Origin: JAMBLL01 sp964460075 | GTDB taxonomy: Bacteria; Actinomycetota; Acidimicrobiia; Spongiisociales; UBA5794 | Length of the DNA: 63,992 nucleotides | Direction of reading: 5' to 3' | Assembly (NCBI GenBank): GCA_964460075.1 | Contig: CAYWPC010000014.1 | Coordinates: forward strand, 1 to 63,992 | In this document: positions 18,086 through 26,834 of the stretch, piece after piece | How the letters are laid out: the number at the start of each line of letters is the position of its first letter | How positions within the stretch are numbered: position 1 is the first letter of the stretch | Made by a program: the position numbers and the translations under genes | The notes under the pieces: model-generated | Seen by the model: the letters and a program-made list of their open reading frames with translations, nothing else | The model's database searches: none | Told to the model about the DNA's origin: nothing

Positions 18086-19075
18086 TCAGCTGGTCGGAGT
18101 CGGACGGTACGCCTCAGGCAGTTCGACGATCGCGCCGTTCTCAGTTGCAGACTTCAACAGATCGAGTGCTGAGCGCAGCACCTGGGTTTGGCGCTCGACG
18201 TCGGATGGGGCACCCATGGGGCGGCCCATCGGGTGCCGCACGACAAGGGTTCTAGGCACCTTCAGCTCATCGGCGCGGTAGGCGAAAGCTTTGACCATGA
18301 CGGTCACCGTTGCAATGCCAGACTCCTCGATCGCCCTCGCTACGTGCCCGACCGACACGTGGCATACCGGTCAGACAGGCACGAGGAGCATGACGTCGAC
18401 GTCCTCCTCGTGCATGCGTTCGACCCATCCCGGCAGCTCCTGGCGTAGTCGGCCGTGGGACGTTGCACCCGGGAACGAGAAGAACGTCGATGCCAGGCTT
18501 CCGACTGCCTGGCTGTCGCGTGCAGCGCGTAGGCGGTCGATTGGGAAGGTGACGTTGGGATCCCTGACAGCCGATGCGATGTCGTATCCGCCATGGCGAA
18601 CCTCGAGGTTTGACGTGGCTGTGTCCGACGGAATGGTCGACAAAACCGGCGTATCCCTCAGGAACTCCCCGATCCTCGCCATCGCTTCGTCCTGGGTCAT
18701 GGCCTCGACGCCGAAGGGTTGAGGATCGTCCCCTGTTACGAAGTGACCGGAAGTCGTGAGGAGACCCACTTTGGCCTCGCTGATCGGTGTCTTGAGGGGA
18801 GCGAATGGACCGTCGTCGTAGGCGTGCTTGGGAGGCGGCGCATCCAAGGACGGCTTGTACCCCTCGATTTGTGCCTCGTAGGCTGCATGGATGAGCGGCA
18901 TGACGTCCCCGGTGTCATACGCATCACCGAGTCGGTCGAGGAGCTGTTCGAGAAACGAAGCGACATCCACGTCTGACATCGACTTGAAGTACTTGAAGTT
19001 GACGTTGTTGCGCTCCCCGTAGCTGAACGACTCGCGGAACGACTGGAACGAATCTGAAGCTTGTGGTGCGTCCAT
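18086..19075 (-). CDS. GrdB/PrdB-like selenoprotein with in-frame UGA (Sec235)
   Basis: A 329-residue protein if UGA at 18371-18373 is read as selenocysteine. The 234 residues before it end in EEDVDVMLLVPV; the same frame continues after the UGA with PVCHVSVGHVARAIEESGIATVTV and ends RHPMGRPMGAPSD plus a helical tail. The result matches the glycine/sarcosine/betaine/proline reductase selenoprotein B superfamily, whose redox centre is a UxxC motif before a GHVARAIE-type helix. Here it is U235-P-V-C238. A SECIS-like hairpin follows at the proper distance. The substrate is unknown; family relatives act as reductases. Read conventionally, the gene would be two fragments. The ATG at 19075 has TAGAGT 6 nt upstream, so it is probably leaderless. 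Confidence 0.85.
18338..18364 (-). promoter_or_regulatory. Putative bacterial SECIS hairpin
   Basis: Counting the UGA as nt 1-3 of the mRNA, nt 10-18 pair with nt 28-36 (U·G, G-C, C-G, one C×A mismatch, then five Watson-Crick pairs ACGUG/CACGU). The loop UCGGUCGGG can close further to GGUCG, placing a G first in the apical loop about 17 nt after the UGA. The GGUC core is the same as in the E. coli fdhF SECIS loop recognised by SelB. Confidence 0.65.
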
Positions 19076-19081
19076 GCCGTC

Positions 19082-19087
19082 ACTCTA
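19082..19087 (-). promoter_or_regulatory. Leaderless -10 box of the selenoprotein gene
   Basis: TAGAGT on the minus strand ends 6 nt before the ATG at 19075. It lies back to back with the promoter of the metallo-beta-lactamase-fold gene in a 104-bp divergent spacer. Confidence 0.5.
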
Positions 19088-19167
19088 CCGATTGTGCTTG
19101 CCGTTCACAGCGTGAGCGTACTCCCTGTAGAAACGGCTGGTCGGAGACGGCGAGTAAGCAAGGTTGC

Positions 19168-19173
19168 TACATT
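19168..19173 (+). promoter_or_regulatory. Leaderless -10 box of the metallo-beta-lactamase-fold gene
   Basis: TACATT ends 6 nt before the ATG at 19180, and no Shine-Dalgarno sequence is present. Confidence 0.5.
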
Positions 19174-19179
19174 CGGCAC

Positions 19180-19866
19180 ATGGAACAAGTCACGGACGGT
19201 TTGTATCAAGTTGGCAAGGGTTACCAGGCGTTCATCATCGATGGCGACGAGGGTGTGACCCTCATCGATGCCGGACTTCCCAAGAAAACGGGTTACATAC
19301 TCGACGGCCTCAGGGAGATCGGGCGGAACGTCGAGGAGGTGAGGCACGTGGTGATCACCCACGCGCACATCGACCATGTTGGTGGCCTCGCTGCGATCCA
19401 ATCCGCATCGAACGCCGAAGTGATGTCGTCGGTCGAAGATGCGCCAGCGGTGCAAGGGGAAGTAGCGTTCGAACCCCCACCAGTGTTCGTCAGGTTCCCG
19501 TTCCTCAAGCCGATCACCAAGCTCTTCCCGGCCGCTGAGCCGGTTGCGGTGAGCCGATTCGCCTCCCCAGGCGACACGCTGCACCTCAGCGGCGACCTCG
19601 TCGTGATCGCGACACCTGGCCACACTGCGGGTCACCTGTCGTTTCTCCTTGATCGATCGGGTGGTGTCATGATCGTTGGCGACGCCGCGTCCGTGAGTCG
19701 AAAGGGCGAGGTGGTGCGTGGGTTTTTCAACGCACCGACGCCGGCGATCGACGCAAGCATCCGAGCAATAGCGACTCACACCTTCGCGATGGCTGTGTTC
19801 GGACATGCTGCTCCGATGCGCAAGGGGGCATCTGCGGCCTTCGAGAAGGCGATTGCAAGGCTCTAG
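19180..19866 (+). CDS. Metallo-beta-lactamase-fold hydrolase
   Basis: A 228-residue MBL-fold protein. It has the metal site H61-A-H63-I-D65-H66, the second-half motif TPGHTAGHLSF (His near 147) and the bridging Asp in VGDAAS near 167; a late His sits in FGHAAPM. Residues after the first metal motif include a hydrophobic insertion (PPVFVRFPFLKPITKLF) that may form the substrate lid. Glyoxalase-II-like hydrolases, quorum-quenching lactonases and thioester hydrolases share this architecture, so the substrate stays open. It is divergent from the selenoprotein-like gene, and both starts look leaderless, so they may share control. Confidence 0.85.
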   Translation: MEQVTDGLYQVGKGYQAFIIDGDEGVTLIDAGLPKKTGYILDGLREIGRNVEEVRHVVITHAHIDHVGGLAAIQSASNAEVMSSVEDAPAVQGEVAFEPPPVFVRFPFLKPITKLFPAAEPVAVSRFASPGDTLHLSGDLVVIATPGHTAGHLSFLLDRSGGVMIVGDAASVSRKGEVVRGFFNAPTPAIDASIRAIATHTFAMAVFGHAAPMRKGASAAFEKAIARL

Positions 19867-20163
19867 GCGAGCAGGCACCACAAGGAGCCATGTGTGCGTG
19901 TTCGCACACTCGTGGATGGGGCATCCAGGCGAATCATCTCTCGATCACAGACCCGCCACTTCACCGAGGCCATGTCCAGCGAGACGAGCAACCGCTGCCA
20001 CGTAACTCCGAAGACAATGGCAACCCACCCCACGGTCGCTGGACCGACACGCAATCGGTCGGCTGAGGGCGGTGAGCACTACGGAGTCGGGCTTCGATAG
20101 CCTCCCGGGCTTCTGGTCGGGCAACAAGCCAGGTCGGCTCGACAGATGTAAGGAGGAATCCAC

Positions 20164-20445
20164 ATGTTGCTGCTGCGTATCGGTGTAGCTGTCGGTGGGT
20201 TGACATTCCTCGCAACGGGAGCAGGCATCGTCTTCAACGACACGTGCCGTTCGGTGATATGGGGGTCTCGTGGAGGCAACGGCATCGGTAACTTCACCGC
20301 CACTTGCTACGACGTCATAGCCGACGGTGGCATGAGCCAGGGCGTTGCAGGGCTCATTGCGATCACCACAGGAGTCCTCATCCTTGTCATCGTCCTGCTT
20401 CCCGCACTTCGGCAGTTTGTGCACCGTCGATCGCTCAAGAGCTGA
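20164..20445 (+). CDS. Small two-helix membrane protein with a Cys pair
   Basis: A 93-residue protein of unknown function. Membrane segments are at about 3-24 (LLRIGVAVGGLTFLATGAGIVF) and 61-82 (VAGLIAITTGVLILVIVLLPAL). The loop between them contains two cysteines (NDTCRSV and TATCYDV) that could form a disulfide if it is external, and the tail is basic (RQFVHRRSLKS), which by the positive-inside rule puts the C-terminus in the cytosol. An excellent GTAAGGAGGAATCCAC leader supports the start. It stands alone between the MBL-fold gene and glutamate dehydrogenase. Confidence 0.7.
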   Translation: MLLLRIGVAVGGLTFLATGAGIVFNDTCRSVIWGSRGGNGIGNFTATCYDVIADGGMSQGVAGLIAITTGVLILVIVLLPALRQFVHRRSLKS

Positions 20446-20595
20446 TTCTCAGTCGACTCGCACTCCTTCTCGGGTGACAGCTCCGCGTCAATGTGTCTCG
20501 CTCCAACGCATGAGATCATGATGCTGGGATCCTCTCGGTACTCACATAGCGAGACCTCCCGATGGCATCGACGGCTCTATATGGTATATACGGTG

Positions 20596-20601
20596 TAGCC
20601 T
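20596..20601 (+). promoter_or_regulatory. Leaderless -10 box of glutamate dehydrogenase
   Basis: TAGCCT ends 7 nt before the ATG at 20609. A TATATGGTATATA stretch just upstream may bind a regulator or be a second -10 region. Confidence 0.5.
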
Positions 20602-20608
20602 CGCGCCC

Positions 20609-23600
20609 ATGATCGGAAATGAGGGTCCTGAAGCACCCGCCTCATCCGTTGTCGATCGGCTCATTGCCTCGATCCCTGCCGACCTATCCGGCGAGCGTCG
20701 CTCCATGCTTGAGCTATTCGCCACCATGTATCTCAAGCGCCTTCCCGAAGCTGAAGTACCGGACCTCCCCATAGAGCAACTTCTCTCGGAGGTCTCCGAT
20801 CTCCTAGCTTTCTTTGACTCGCGACCCGTTGGCGCACCGGCGATCAGGGTATTCAACCCGAACGACGAAGACGGCGGCTACACCACACCGGGGTCTGTGG
20901 TTCAAGTCATTGCAGACGATGGACCGTTCCTTGTCGACTCAGTATCGGCAGTAGTCGCAGGGTCGGGCGCTGGCATCCTTCGTCACCTTCACCCTGTGAT
21001 CGGCACGACAAGGGACGAGGATGGCCGACTGGTCGCCATAGCGAAGGCACGCGGCGCAGAGCGTAGAGAGTCTGTGCAGCATTTCGAGCTCGATCGCGAT
21101 CTCTCCGAAGACGCTTCGGTGGCGATGGAACGAGAGATATCGCATGTGCTTGCGGATGTCGAAGCCGCAGTTCGCGACTTCGACGCCATGCGTGGCGCTA
21201 TTCAAGGCATGCTCGAAACGGCGAAATCCAGTGTGCATCACTACTCATACGAGGAAGTCACTGAAACGGTCGACTTCCTCACCTGGTTACTCAACGACAA
21301 CTTCGTGTTGCTCGGCTATCGAGAGTACGAGGTCGCCGAGTCGGACGCTGGATCGTACGTCTGTGCGATCCCTGAGAGCGGCCTCGGCATCTTGAATGGG
21401 AACGGAAGCGAACCGACCTCCGTACTGCTGAGGGACCTACCGCCGCATCTCCGCGAGCGCTACACGGGCGGCGATCTGCTCGTGATCACCAAGACGAATC
21501 GCCACGCGACCGTCCACCGCGACGCCAGGATGGACTACATCGGCATTCGCAAGATCAACGAAGCAGGTGTCATGGTCGCCGAACTCAGGCTGCTGGGCCT
21601 GTTTACGTCGAAGGCATACATGGCACCGGCAGCAGAGATCCCCGTCTTGCGCCGCAAACTACGCCAAGTACTCGAGATCCAGGATGTGATCGAGGGTTCG
21701 CACGACTACAAGTCGATTATCCAACTCTTCGAGGCATTTCCCAAGGACGACCTCTTCGCGATGCCAACTGAGGCACTGAGCGAGACGCTGGGTGAGCTCG
21801 TAGAGACCGAGGAAACCCACTCCGTACGGCTGTTCGTGCGAAGGGACGTTCTCCAGAGATCGGTGGCTGTGCTCGTAACCGTTCCGAGAGACCGTTTCAA
21901 CGCAAACCTGAGGAGACAACTCCAAGATCTTTTCCTTGCGCGCTTCGGCGGCGAGTCGATCGACTATCGGCTCGCACTCGGGGAGTTCGAGGATGCGCGA
22001 ATCCACTTCTCCGTTTGGACACCAGAGGGTGCCCCGCTCGACCTAGACCTCCAGGAGCTGGAGCAAGAGGTGGTCGCGCTGTCTCGCAACTGGGATGACC
22101 AGGTGTTCGACGAGCTCACACGCTCGGTGAGCGAATCTGAGGCGAGGCGTCTGTGCGACGTGTGGGCTGCAACGTTCCCGGAGTACTACCAGGCATCGAC
22201 GGCTCTCAACCTCGTGGCAGGCGACATCCGCCTCCTCGACAGGCTTGCTACATCCGGCAAGGACCTCATCGTGGGTCTGCAGAACGAGAAGGGCGCTCCG
22301 AAGGCGCCTCAATCCCCCGACAGGCTCACCCGCATCACGGTGTATCGCAGGACGGGGAAACTCAACCTATCGATCGTCATGCCGTTGATGGAACATCTCG
22401 GACTGGTCGTCGTGGAGGAGGTTCCGACGAGGCTCAGGAATGCCGAGGGAAGTTTCATCCACGACTTCGGTGTGCTCACGCCAGAGGGTACGCAGCTCGA
22501 TATCGCGCAGGTCGGTGACCGCGTCGCTGCAGCGATCGGAGCAGTTCTTCTCGGTGAGGCGGAGTCCGACTCGCTCCAACGCCTGCTCGTGACAACCAAC
22601 CTCACCCATGAGGACCTCACAATTCTGCGAGCGTACAGGAGCTACTGGAGGCTCGTGACCCCTGCGTTCTCCGTCGGCTACGTCGACGGTGCCTTCGCCG
22701 CCCACCCAGAGATCGCCGAGGCGATTGTTCGTCTGTTCCAAGCTCGGTTCGGGTTGAACACGGACGCAGCCTCGTCTGAAGAGCTCGCGGGTCAGGTCAT
22801 TGCATCGCTCGACGATGTCGCGTCGCTGGATGAAGACCGCATCCTGCGAGGGTTTCTTGGCCTCATCCTGGCGACACAGCGGACGAACCTCCTCGTTGAG
22901 GGTCGAGGTTGTCTGTCGCTCAAGTTCTCGTCGCATCTCGTGCCCGAGATGCCGGAACCCAAGCCACTGCACGAGATTTACGTGTACGCAACCGACGTCG
23001 AAGGTGTTCACCTGCGCGGCGGCAGCGTTGCACGCGGGGGTATCCGCTGGTCGGACCGACGCGAGGACTATCGCACCGAGGTCCTAGGGCTCATGAAGGC
23101 CCAGATGACGAAGAACGTCGTCATCGTGCCCACTGGCGCCAAGGGTGGGTTTGTCATCAAGAAGTCGGCTGACCCAGGTCGCCCGACATACGAGGAGGTC
23201 CGCGAGGGGTACAGGACTTTCATCAGGGGTCTTCTCGACCTGACAGACAACCGTGCAGCCGATGGGATCATCCCGCCGGATTCGGTGATCCGCCACGATG
23301 ATGATGACCCGTACCTGGTGGTTGCCGCCGACAAGGGAACGGCATCGTTCTCAGACACTGCGAATGAACTCGCTGCCGAGTACGGTTTCTGGCTCGACGA
23401 TGCTTTTGCATCGGGTGGATCGGCGGGATACGACCACAAGGCGCTGGGGATCACCGCCCGCGGCGCATGGGAGTCGGTGCGCAGGCACTTCCTCGACCTC
23501 GGCATCGATGTCGACACGGAGGAGATCACTGCCGTTGGAATCGGTGACATGTCTGGTGACGTGTTCGGCAACGGCATGCTCCTGTCGGAGCACCTGAAGC

Positions 23601-25405
23601 TAATCGCAGCGTTCGACCATCGGGATATCTTCATCGATCCGAGTCCGCGCCCTCGACGTGCGTGGGAGGAACGCAAGCGGCTATTCCACCTCGAGCACTC
23701 ATCGTGGGCCGACTACGACGCCTCCCTCATATCTGAAGGTGGAGGTGTGTTCTCTAGATCTGCCAAGGTGATCGAGCTCACGCCCCAGATGCGTGCTGTT
23801 TTGGGGACCGACGACACCGAGTTGACACCGAGTGAACTCATCCGAAGGTTACTGACTGCTCCGGTGGATCTGCTGTGGAACGGCGGCATTGGCACGTACG
23901 TCAAGGCTCGATCCGAGGGGAGCGAGGCTGTGCAAGACCGGTCCAACGATGCTGTGCGCGTCAATGGTGCAGACTTGCGATGCAGGGTTGTTGGTGAGGG
24001 GGGCAACCTCGGCCTGACCCAGCGTGGGCGTATCGAGTACGAGCGATTCGGTGGGCAAGTGTTCACAGATTTCATCGACAACTCTGGCGGTGTTCACGCA
24101 TCAGACCGTGAGGTCAACCTCAAGATCCTTCTCCGTATTGCGGAGGCCAGCGGAAAGATCGATCGAGAAGAGCGGGATCGCATCATCGAGTCCGTGTCGG
24201 ACGAGATCGTCAAGTTCATCCTCTACGACAACTTCCTCCAGGCCCAGATCATCTCACAACGTTCGGCCTCGTCCGCTCGCTTCATCGAGACATATTCAGA
24301 CCTGATGGACCGACTAGAGCGTGAAGGGATCCTGAGCCGCGAGATTGAGTTCCTGCCATCAATCGAGGAGATGTCACGACGTGCACGCGAGGGTGCCGGC
24401 ATGGCCCGTCCCGAGATCGCGGTCCTCCTCGCCTACGCCAAGCAGAGCCTCACCGAGCATCTGCTGCAGTCGAGTCTCCCGGACGACCCACACTTCGAGG
24501 GCGACCTGTTCGGATACTTCCCTCCCGCTATCGTCGAACGGTTCTCAGACGAGATCCGTCAGCACCCTCTTCGGAGGGAACTGATTTCGACCATTGTTGC
24601 GAATCAAGTGTTGAACTCTCAGGGTTCGACGTTCTATTCGAGGTTGCGAACCCTCACCGGTGCGGCTGCCGCGTCGATTGTTCGCGCCTATCGGATCGCT
24701 CGGCTCGTCACGAACGCGGCTGAACGCTGGACTGACATAGAAGCCCTCTCCGGTCGGGTCGATCCTAAAACGGAGCGAATGATGCTCAAGGACGTCGACG
24801 GACTCGTCACCCTTGTCACTCGCTGGTACTTGATGCATCCATCCGATCGGACGATCGACGAGGAAGTAGCACTCGCTCAAGCCGATTTCGCGAAGCTGTC
24901 CGAGGGTCTCATACATATGCCATCAACCACATGGCGTGAGCCGTATCAGGCCGTGGCTGACGATCTGATCGGCAAGGGTGTACCTGAGAATCTCGCTATT
25001 CGCCACGCGTACCAACGAGCGCTTCGCCGGGGACCCGACATGGTCGACCTAGCGCACCAGTTCGACAGGGAAGTCGTCGAGGTGGCAGGGCTGTACACGA
25101 GGTCGAGCGACATGTTCCGCATCGGTTGGCTGGAGCGCCAGATCAGGTTGCTCCCAGGGGCGACACCCTTCGAGCGTCTCGCGATCGAGTCGCTGCGTGA
25201 TGACCTTCAGTCGCTTCGTCGAGACTCCGTTGCGATTGTCCTCACCGAGGCCGACGGGTCGATCGACGCGTTCCTCAACGTACACGATCGGGTCAAACCT
25301 CGCTTGGTCCGGTGGTACAAATGGCTCGCCCGCGACGGGATTCGGGACGTATCGGCGGGCCTGATCGCTGTGCGTCGGCTCCGGCAAATCATCCTCGGGG
25401 ATTGA
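20609..25405 (+). CDS. gdhB: NAD-specific glutamate dehydrogenase, large (180-kDa) type
   Basis: A 1598-residue enzyme that deaminates L-glutamate to 2-oxoglutarate with NAD, feeding amino-acid carbon into the citric acid cycle. The length fits the GDH-180 class known from Streptomyces, Pseudomonas and Caulobacter. The long N-terminal half carries ACT-like and helical regulatory segments. The catalytic core starts near residue 800 with GGSVARGGIRWSDRREDYRTEV, followed by KNVVIVPTGAKGGFVIK (about 830-850), GDMSGDVFGNG (about 978-988) and the GEGGNLGLTQRGRIEY nucleotide-binding region near 1130. No ribosome binding site is visible; a leaderless start is likely. It sits upstream of the phenylacetate operon but appears to be a separate unit. 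Confidence 0.93.
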   Translation: MIGNEGPEAPASSVVDRLIASIPADLSGERRSMLELFATMYLKRLPEAEVPDLPIEQLLSEVSDLLAFFDSRPVGAPAIRVFNPNDEDGGYTTPGSVVQVIADDGPFLVDSVSAVVAGSGAGILRHLHPVIGTTRDEDGRLVAIAKARGAERRESVQHFELDRDLSEDASVAMEREISHVLADVEAAVRDFDAMRGAIQGMLETAKSSVHHYSYEEVTETVDFLTWLLNDNFVLLGYREYEVAESDAGSYVCAIPESGLGILNGNGSEPTSVLLRDLPPHLRERYTGGDLLVITKTNRHATVHRDARMDYIGIRKINEAGVMVAELRLLGLFTSKAYMAPAAEIPVLRRKLRQVLEIQDVIEGSHDYKSIIQLFEAFPKDDLFAMPTEALSETLGELVETEETHSVRLFVRRDVLQRSVAVLVTVPRDRFNANLRRQLQDLFLARFGGESIDYRLALGEFEDARIHFSVWTPEGAPLDLDLQELEQEVVALSRNWDDQVFDELTRSVSESEARRLCDVWAATFPEYYQASTALNLVAGDIRLLDRLATSGKDLIVGLQNEKGAPKAPQSPDRLTRITVYRRTGKLNLSIVMPLMEHLGLVVVEEVPTRLRNAEGSFIHDFGVLTPEGTQLDIAQVGDRVAAAIGAVLLGEAESDSLQRLLVTTNLTHEDLTILRAYRSYWRLVTPAFSVGYVDGAFAAHPEIAEAIVRLFQARFGLNTDAASSEELAGQVIASLDDVASLDEDRILRGFLGLILATQRTNLLVEGRGCLSLKFSSHLVPEMPEPKPLHEIYVYATDVEGVHLRGGSVARGGIRWSDRREDYRTEVLGLMKAQMTKNVVIVPTGAKGGFVIKKSADPGRPTYEEVREGYRTFIRGLLDLTDNRAADGIIPPDSVIRHDDDDPYLVVAADKGTASFSDTANELAAEYGFWLDDAFASGGSAGYDHKALGITARGAWESVRRHFLDLGIDVDTEEITAVGIGDMSGDVFGNGMLLSEHLKLIAAFDHRDIFIDPSPRPRRAWEERKRLFHLEHSSWADYDASLISEGGGVFSRSAKVIELTPQMRAVLGTDDTELTPSELIRRLLTAPVDLLWNGGIGTYVKARSEGSEAVQDRSNDAVRVNGADLRCRVVGEGGNLGLTQRGRIEYERFGGQVFTDFIDNSGGVHASDREVNLKILLRIAEASGKIDREERDRIIESVSDEIVKFILYDNFLQAQIISQRSASSARFIETYSDLMDRLEREGILSREIEFLPSIEEMSRRAREGAGMARPEIAVLLAYAKQSLTEHLLQSSLPDDPHFEGDLFGYFPPAIVERFSDEIRQHPLRRELISTIVANQVLNSQGSTFYSRLRTLTGAAAASIVRAYRIARLVTNAAERWTDIEALSGRVDPKTERMMLKDVDGLVTLVTRWYLMHPSDRTIDEEVALAQADFAKLSEGLIHMPSTTWREPYQAVADDLIGKGVPENLAIRHAYQRALRRGPDMVDLAHQFDREVVEVAGLYTRSSDMFRIGWLERQIRLLPGATPFERLAIESLRDDLQSLRRDSVAIVLTEADGSIDAFLNVHDRVKPRLVRWYKWLARDGIRDVSAGLIAVRRLRQIILGD

Positions 25406-25481
25406 GCGAGGATGATCGCTGCGCCGCTGGTATGTCGCTCGATGGCGCTGCACTGATGTCTGCTACGGTCACACCATCGAT

Positions 25482-25501
25482 CGGTCCCGACCGAACGGTC
25501 G
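25482..25501. promoter_or_regulatory. Overlapping palindromes, probable TetR-family operator of the paa operon
   Basis: CGGTC-CC-GACCG (25482-25493) and CGACCG-AA-CGGTCG (25488-25501) overlap just upstream of the TATGGT box (25507-25512) and the paaA start. Such arrays of CGGT/ACCG arms are typical of TetR-family sites, and a TetR gene ends this operon. Confidence 0.6.
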
Positions 25502-25537
25502 TTTGTTATGGTGGGGATGACCATACGGGGGGATGTC

Positions 25538-26503
25538 ATGGATCGAGATGCTGGTCAACGCACGTTCGCAGCGATCATCGAGTCCGATGAGAAGGTAGAG
25601 CCACGCGATTGGATGCCAGACGGCTACCGCTCGATGCTCATCCGACAGATGGCCCAACACGCCCATTCCGAGGTCATCGGGATGCAACCAGAGGCCAACT
25701 GGATTACCAGGGCTCCAACCTTGTTGCGCAAGGCGATTCTCATAGCAAAGGTACAGGACGAGGCTGGCCACGGCCTCTACCTGTACTCGGCGACCGAGAC
25801 ACTCGGAGTTTCGCGAGACGAGCTGCAAGCATTGCTGCACAGCGGAAAGCAGAAGTACTCATCGATCTTCAATTACCCAACGCTGAGTTGGGCAGACATC
25901 GGTGCGATCGGATGGCTCGTTGACAGTGCTGCGATCGTGAACCAGATCGTCCTACAGCGAACATCGTACGGCCCGTACAGTCGGGCGATGGTGAAGATCT
26001 GTAAAGAGGAGAGCTTCCACGCTCGTCAGGGCTACAGCATCATGATGGGGCTCGCCGAAGGCTCTGACGAGCAGAAGGCGATGGCACAGGATGCCCTCGA
26101 TCGCTGGTGGTGGCCTGCACTCATGATGTTCGGCCCCCACGATGCCGAGTCCAGCAACACCGAACAGTCGATGGCGTGGAAGGTCAAGCGCATCAAGAAT
26201 GACGACCTCCGCCAGATGTTCATCGACCAGACGGTCCCGCAGGCGCACTACCTCGGTCTCACGATCCCTGATCCAGATTTGGCATTCAACGGCGAGACCG
26301 GCCACTGGATGATCGGCGAGATCGACTGGGACGAGTTCTGGGCGACCATCAAGGGAGACGGTCCGCTCAACAGGGAGCGCATTGCTCACAAGGTCAAGGC
26401 TTGGGACGAAGGCCGTTGGGTTCGTGCCGGGGCAGAAGCATACGCGGCAAAGCAATCGAAGAAGGTCGGCGGAATCGCGGAAGGAGGATCTCGTGAGCTA
26501 TGA
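25538..26503 (+). CDS. paaA: Phenylacetyl-CoA epoxidase, catalytic subunit PaaA
   Basis: A 321-residue ferritin-like di-iron subunit of the ring 1,2-phenylacetyl-CoA epoxidase, which uses O2 to epoxidise the aromatic ring. Iron-ligand motifs are seen in KVQDEAGHGLYLY (E-x2-H, around residues 78-90) and KICKEESFHARQGY (EExxH, around 156-169). The C-terminus is of normal length. I start it at 25538 because GGGGGGA precedes it; ATGs at 25508 and 25517 are also in frame. First gene of a tightly overlapped paaABCDE-tetR operon. Confidence 0.95.
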   Translation: MDRDAGQRTFAAIIESDEKVEPRDWMPDGYRSMLIRQMAQHAHSEVIGMQPEANWITRAPTLLRKAILIAKVQDEAGHGLYLYSATETLGVSRDELQALLHSGKQKYSSIFNYPTLSWADIGAIGWLVDSAAIVNQIVLQRTSYGPYSRAMVKICKEESFHARQGYSIMMGLAEGSDEQKAMAQDALDRWWWPALMMFGPHDAESSNTEQSMAWKVKRIKNDDLRQMFIDQTVPQAHYLGLTIPDPDLAFNGETGHWMIGEIDWDEFWATIKGDGPLNRERIAHKVKAWDEGRWVRAGAEAYAAKQSKKVGGIAEGGSREL

Positions 26504-26834
26504 AGTCCCCGTTGCACCAGGTGAGGAACCTGCGCAGGTCGAGGTAGGGGCGACGAGGGACCGAGGATCACCGTTGTGGGAAGTGTTCGTGAGGCCGAGG
26601 CGTGGCCTAAGTCATGCGCACGTGGGTTCCTTGCATGCCCCGGATGCCGAGACGGCTATCGGGAATGCACGCGACGCCTACACCAGGCGAGCAGAGGGTG
26701 TCAGCGTCTGGGTGGTCCCGTCGGTCGAGATCGTCGCCTCCGACGACGCCGCCTCCATGTTCGAGCCCTTCGAGCACAAGCCGTACCGACATCCAACGTT
26801 CTACGACATACCAGATGAGGTCGGTCGACTGTGA
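26493..26834 (+). CDS. paaB: Phenylacetyl-CoA epoxidase subunit PaaB
   Basis: A 113-residue small subunit that bridges PaaAC dimers and is needed for a stable complex. The central region (WEVFVRPRRGLSHAHVGSLHAPDAETAIGNARDAYTRR) is the conserved PaaB core, followed by SVWVVPSVEI and a C-terminal PYRHPTFYDIP. It starts with GTG after a perfect AAGGAGGATCTC and overlaps the end of paaA by 11 nt, implying translational coupling. The roughly 25-residue leader before the core is longer than in many homologues. Confidence 0.92.
   Translation: MSYEVPVAPGEEPAQVEVGATRDRGSPLWEVFVRPRRGLSHAHVGSLHAPDAETAIGNARDAYTRRAEGVSVWVVPSVEIVASDDAASMFEPFEHKPYRHPTFYDIPDEVGRL

Noticed and set aside
18371..18373. UGA as a nonsense mutation making a pseudogene
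   Set aside because: The frame after it stays open and family-like for 94 codons, the stop falls exactly at the redox Sec/Cys column, and a SECIS-like hairpin follows. One base-call error remains possible but is the weaker explanation.
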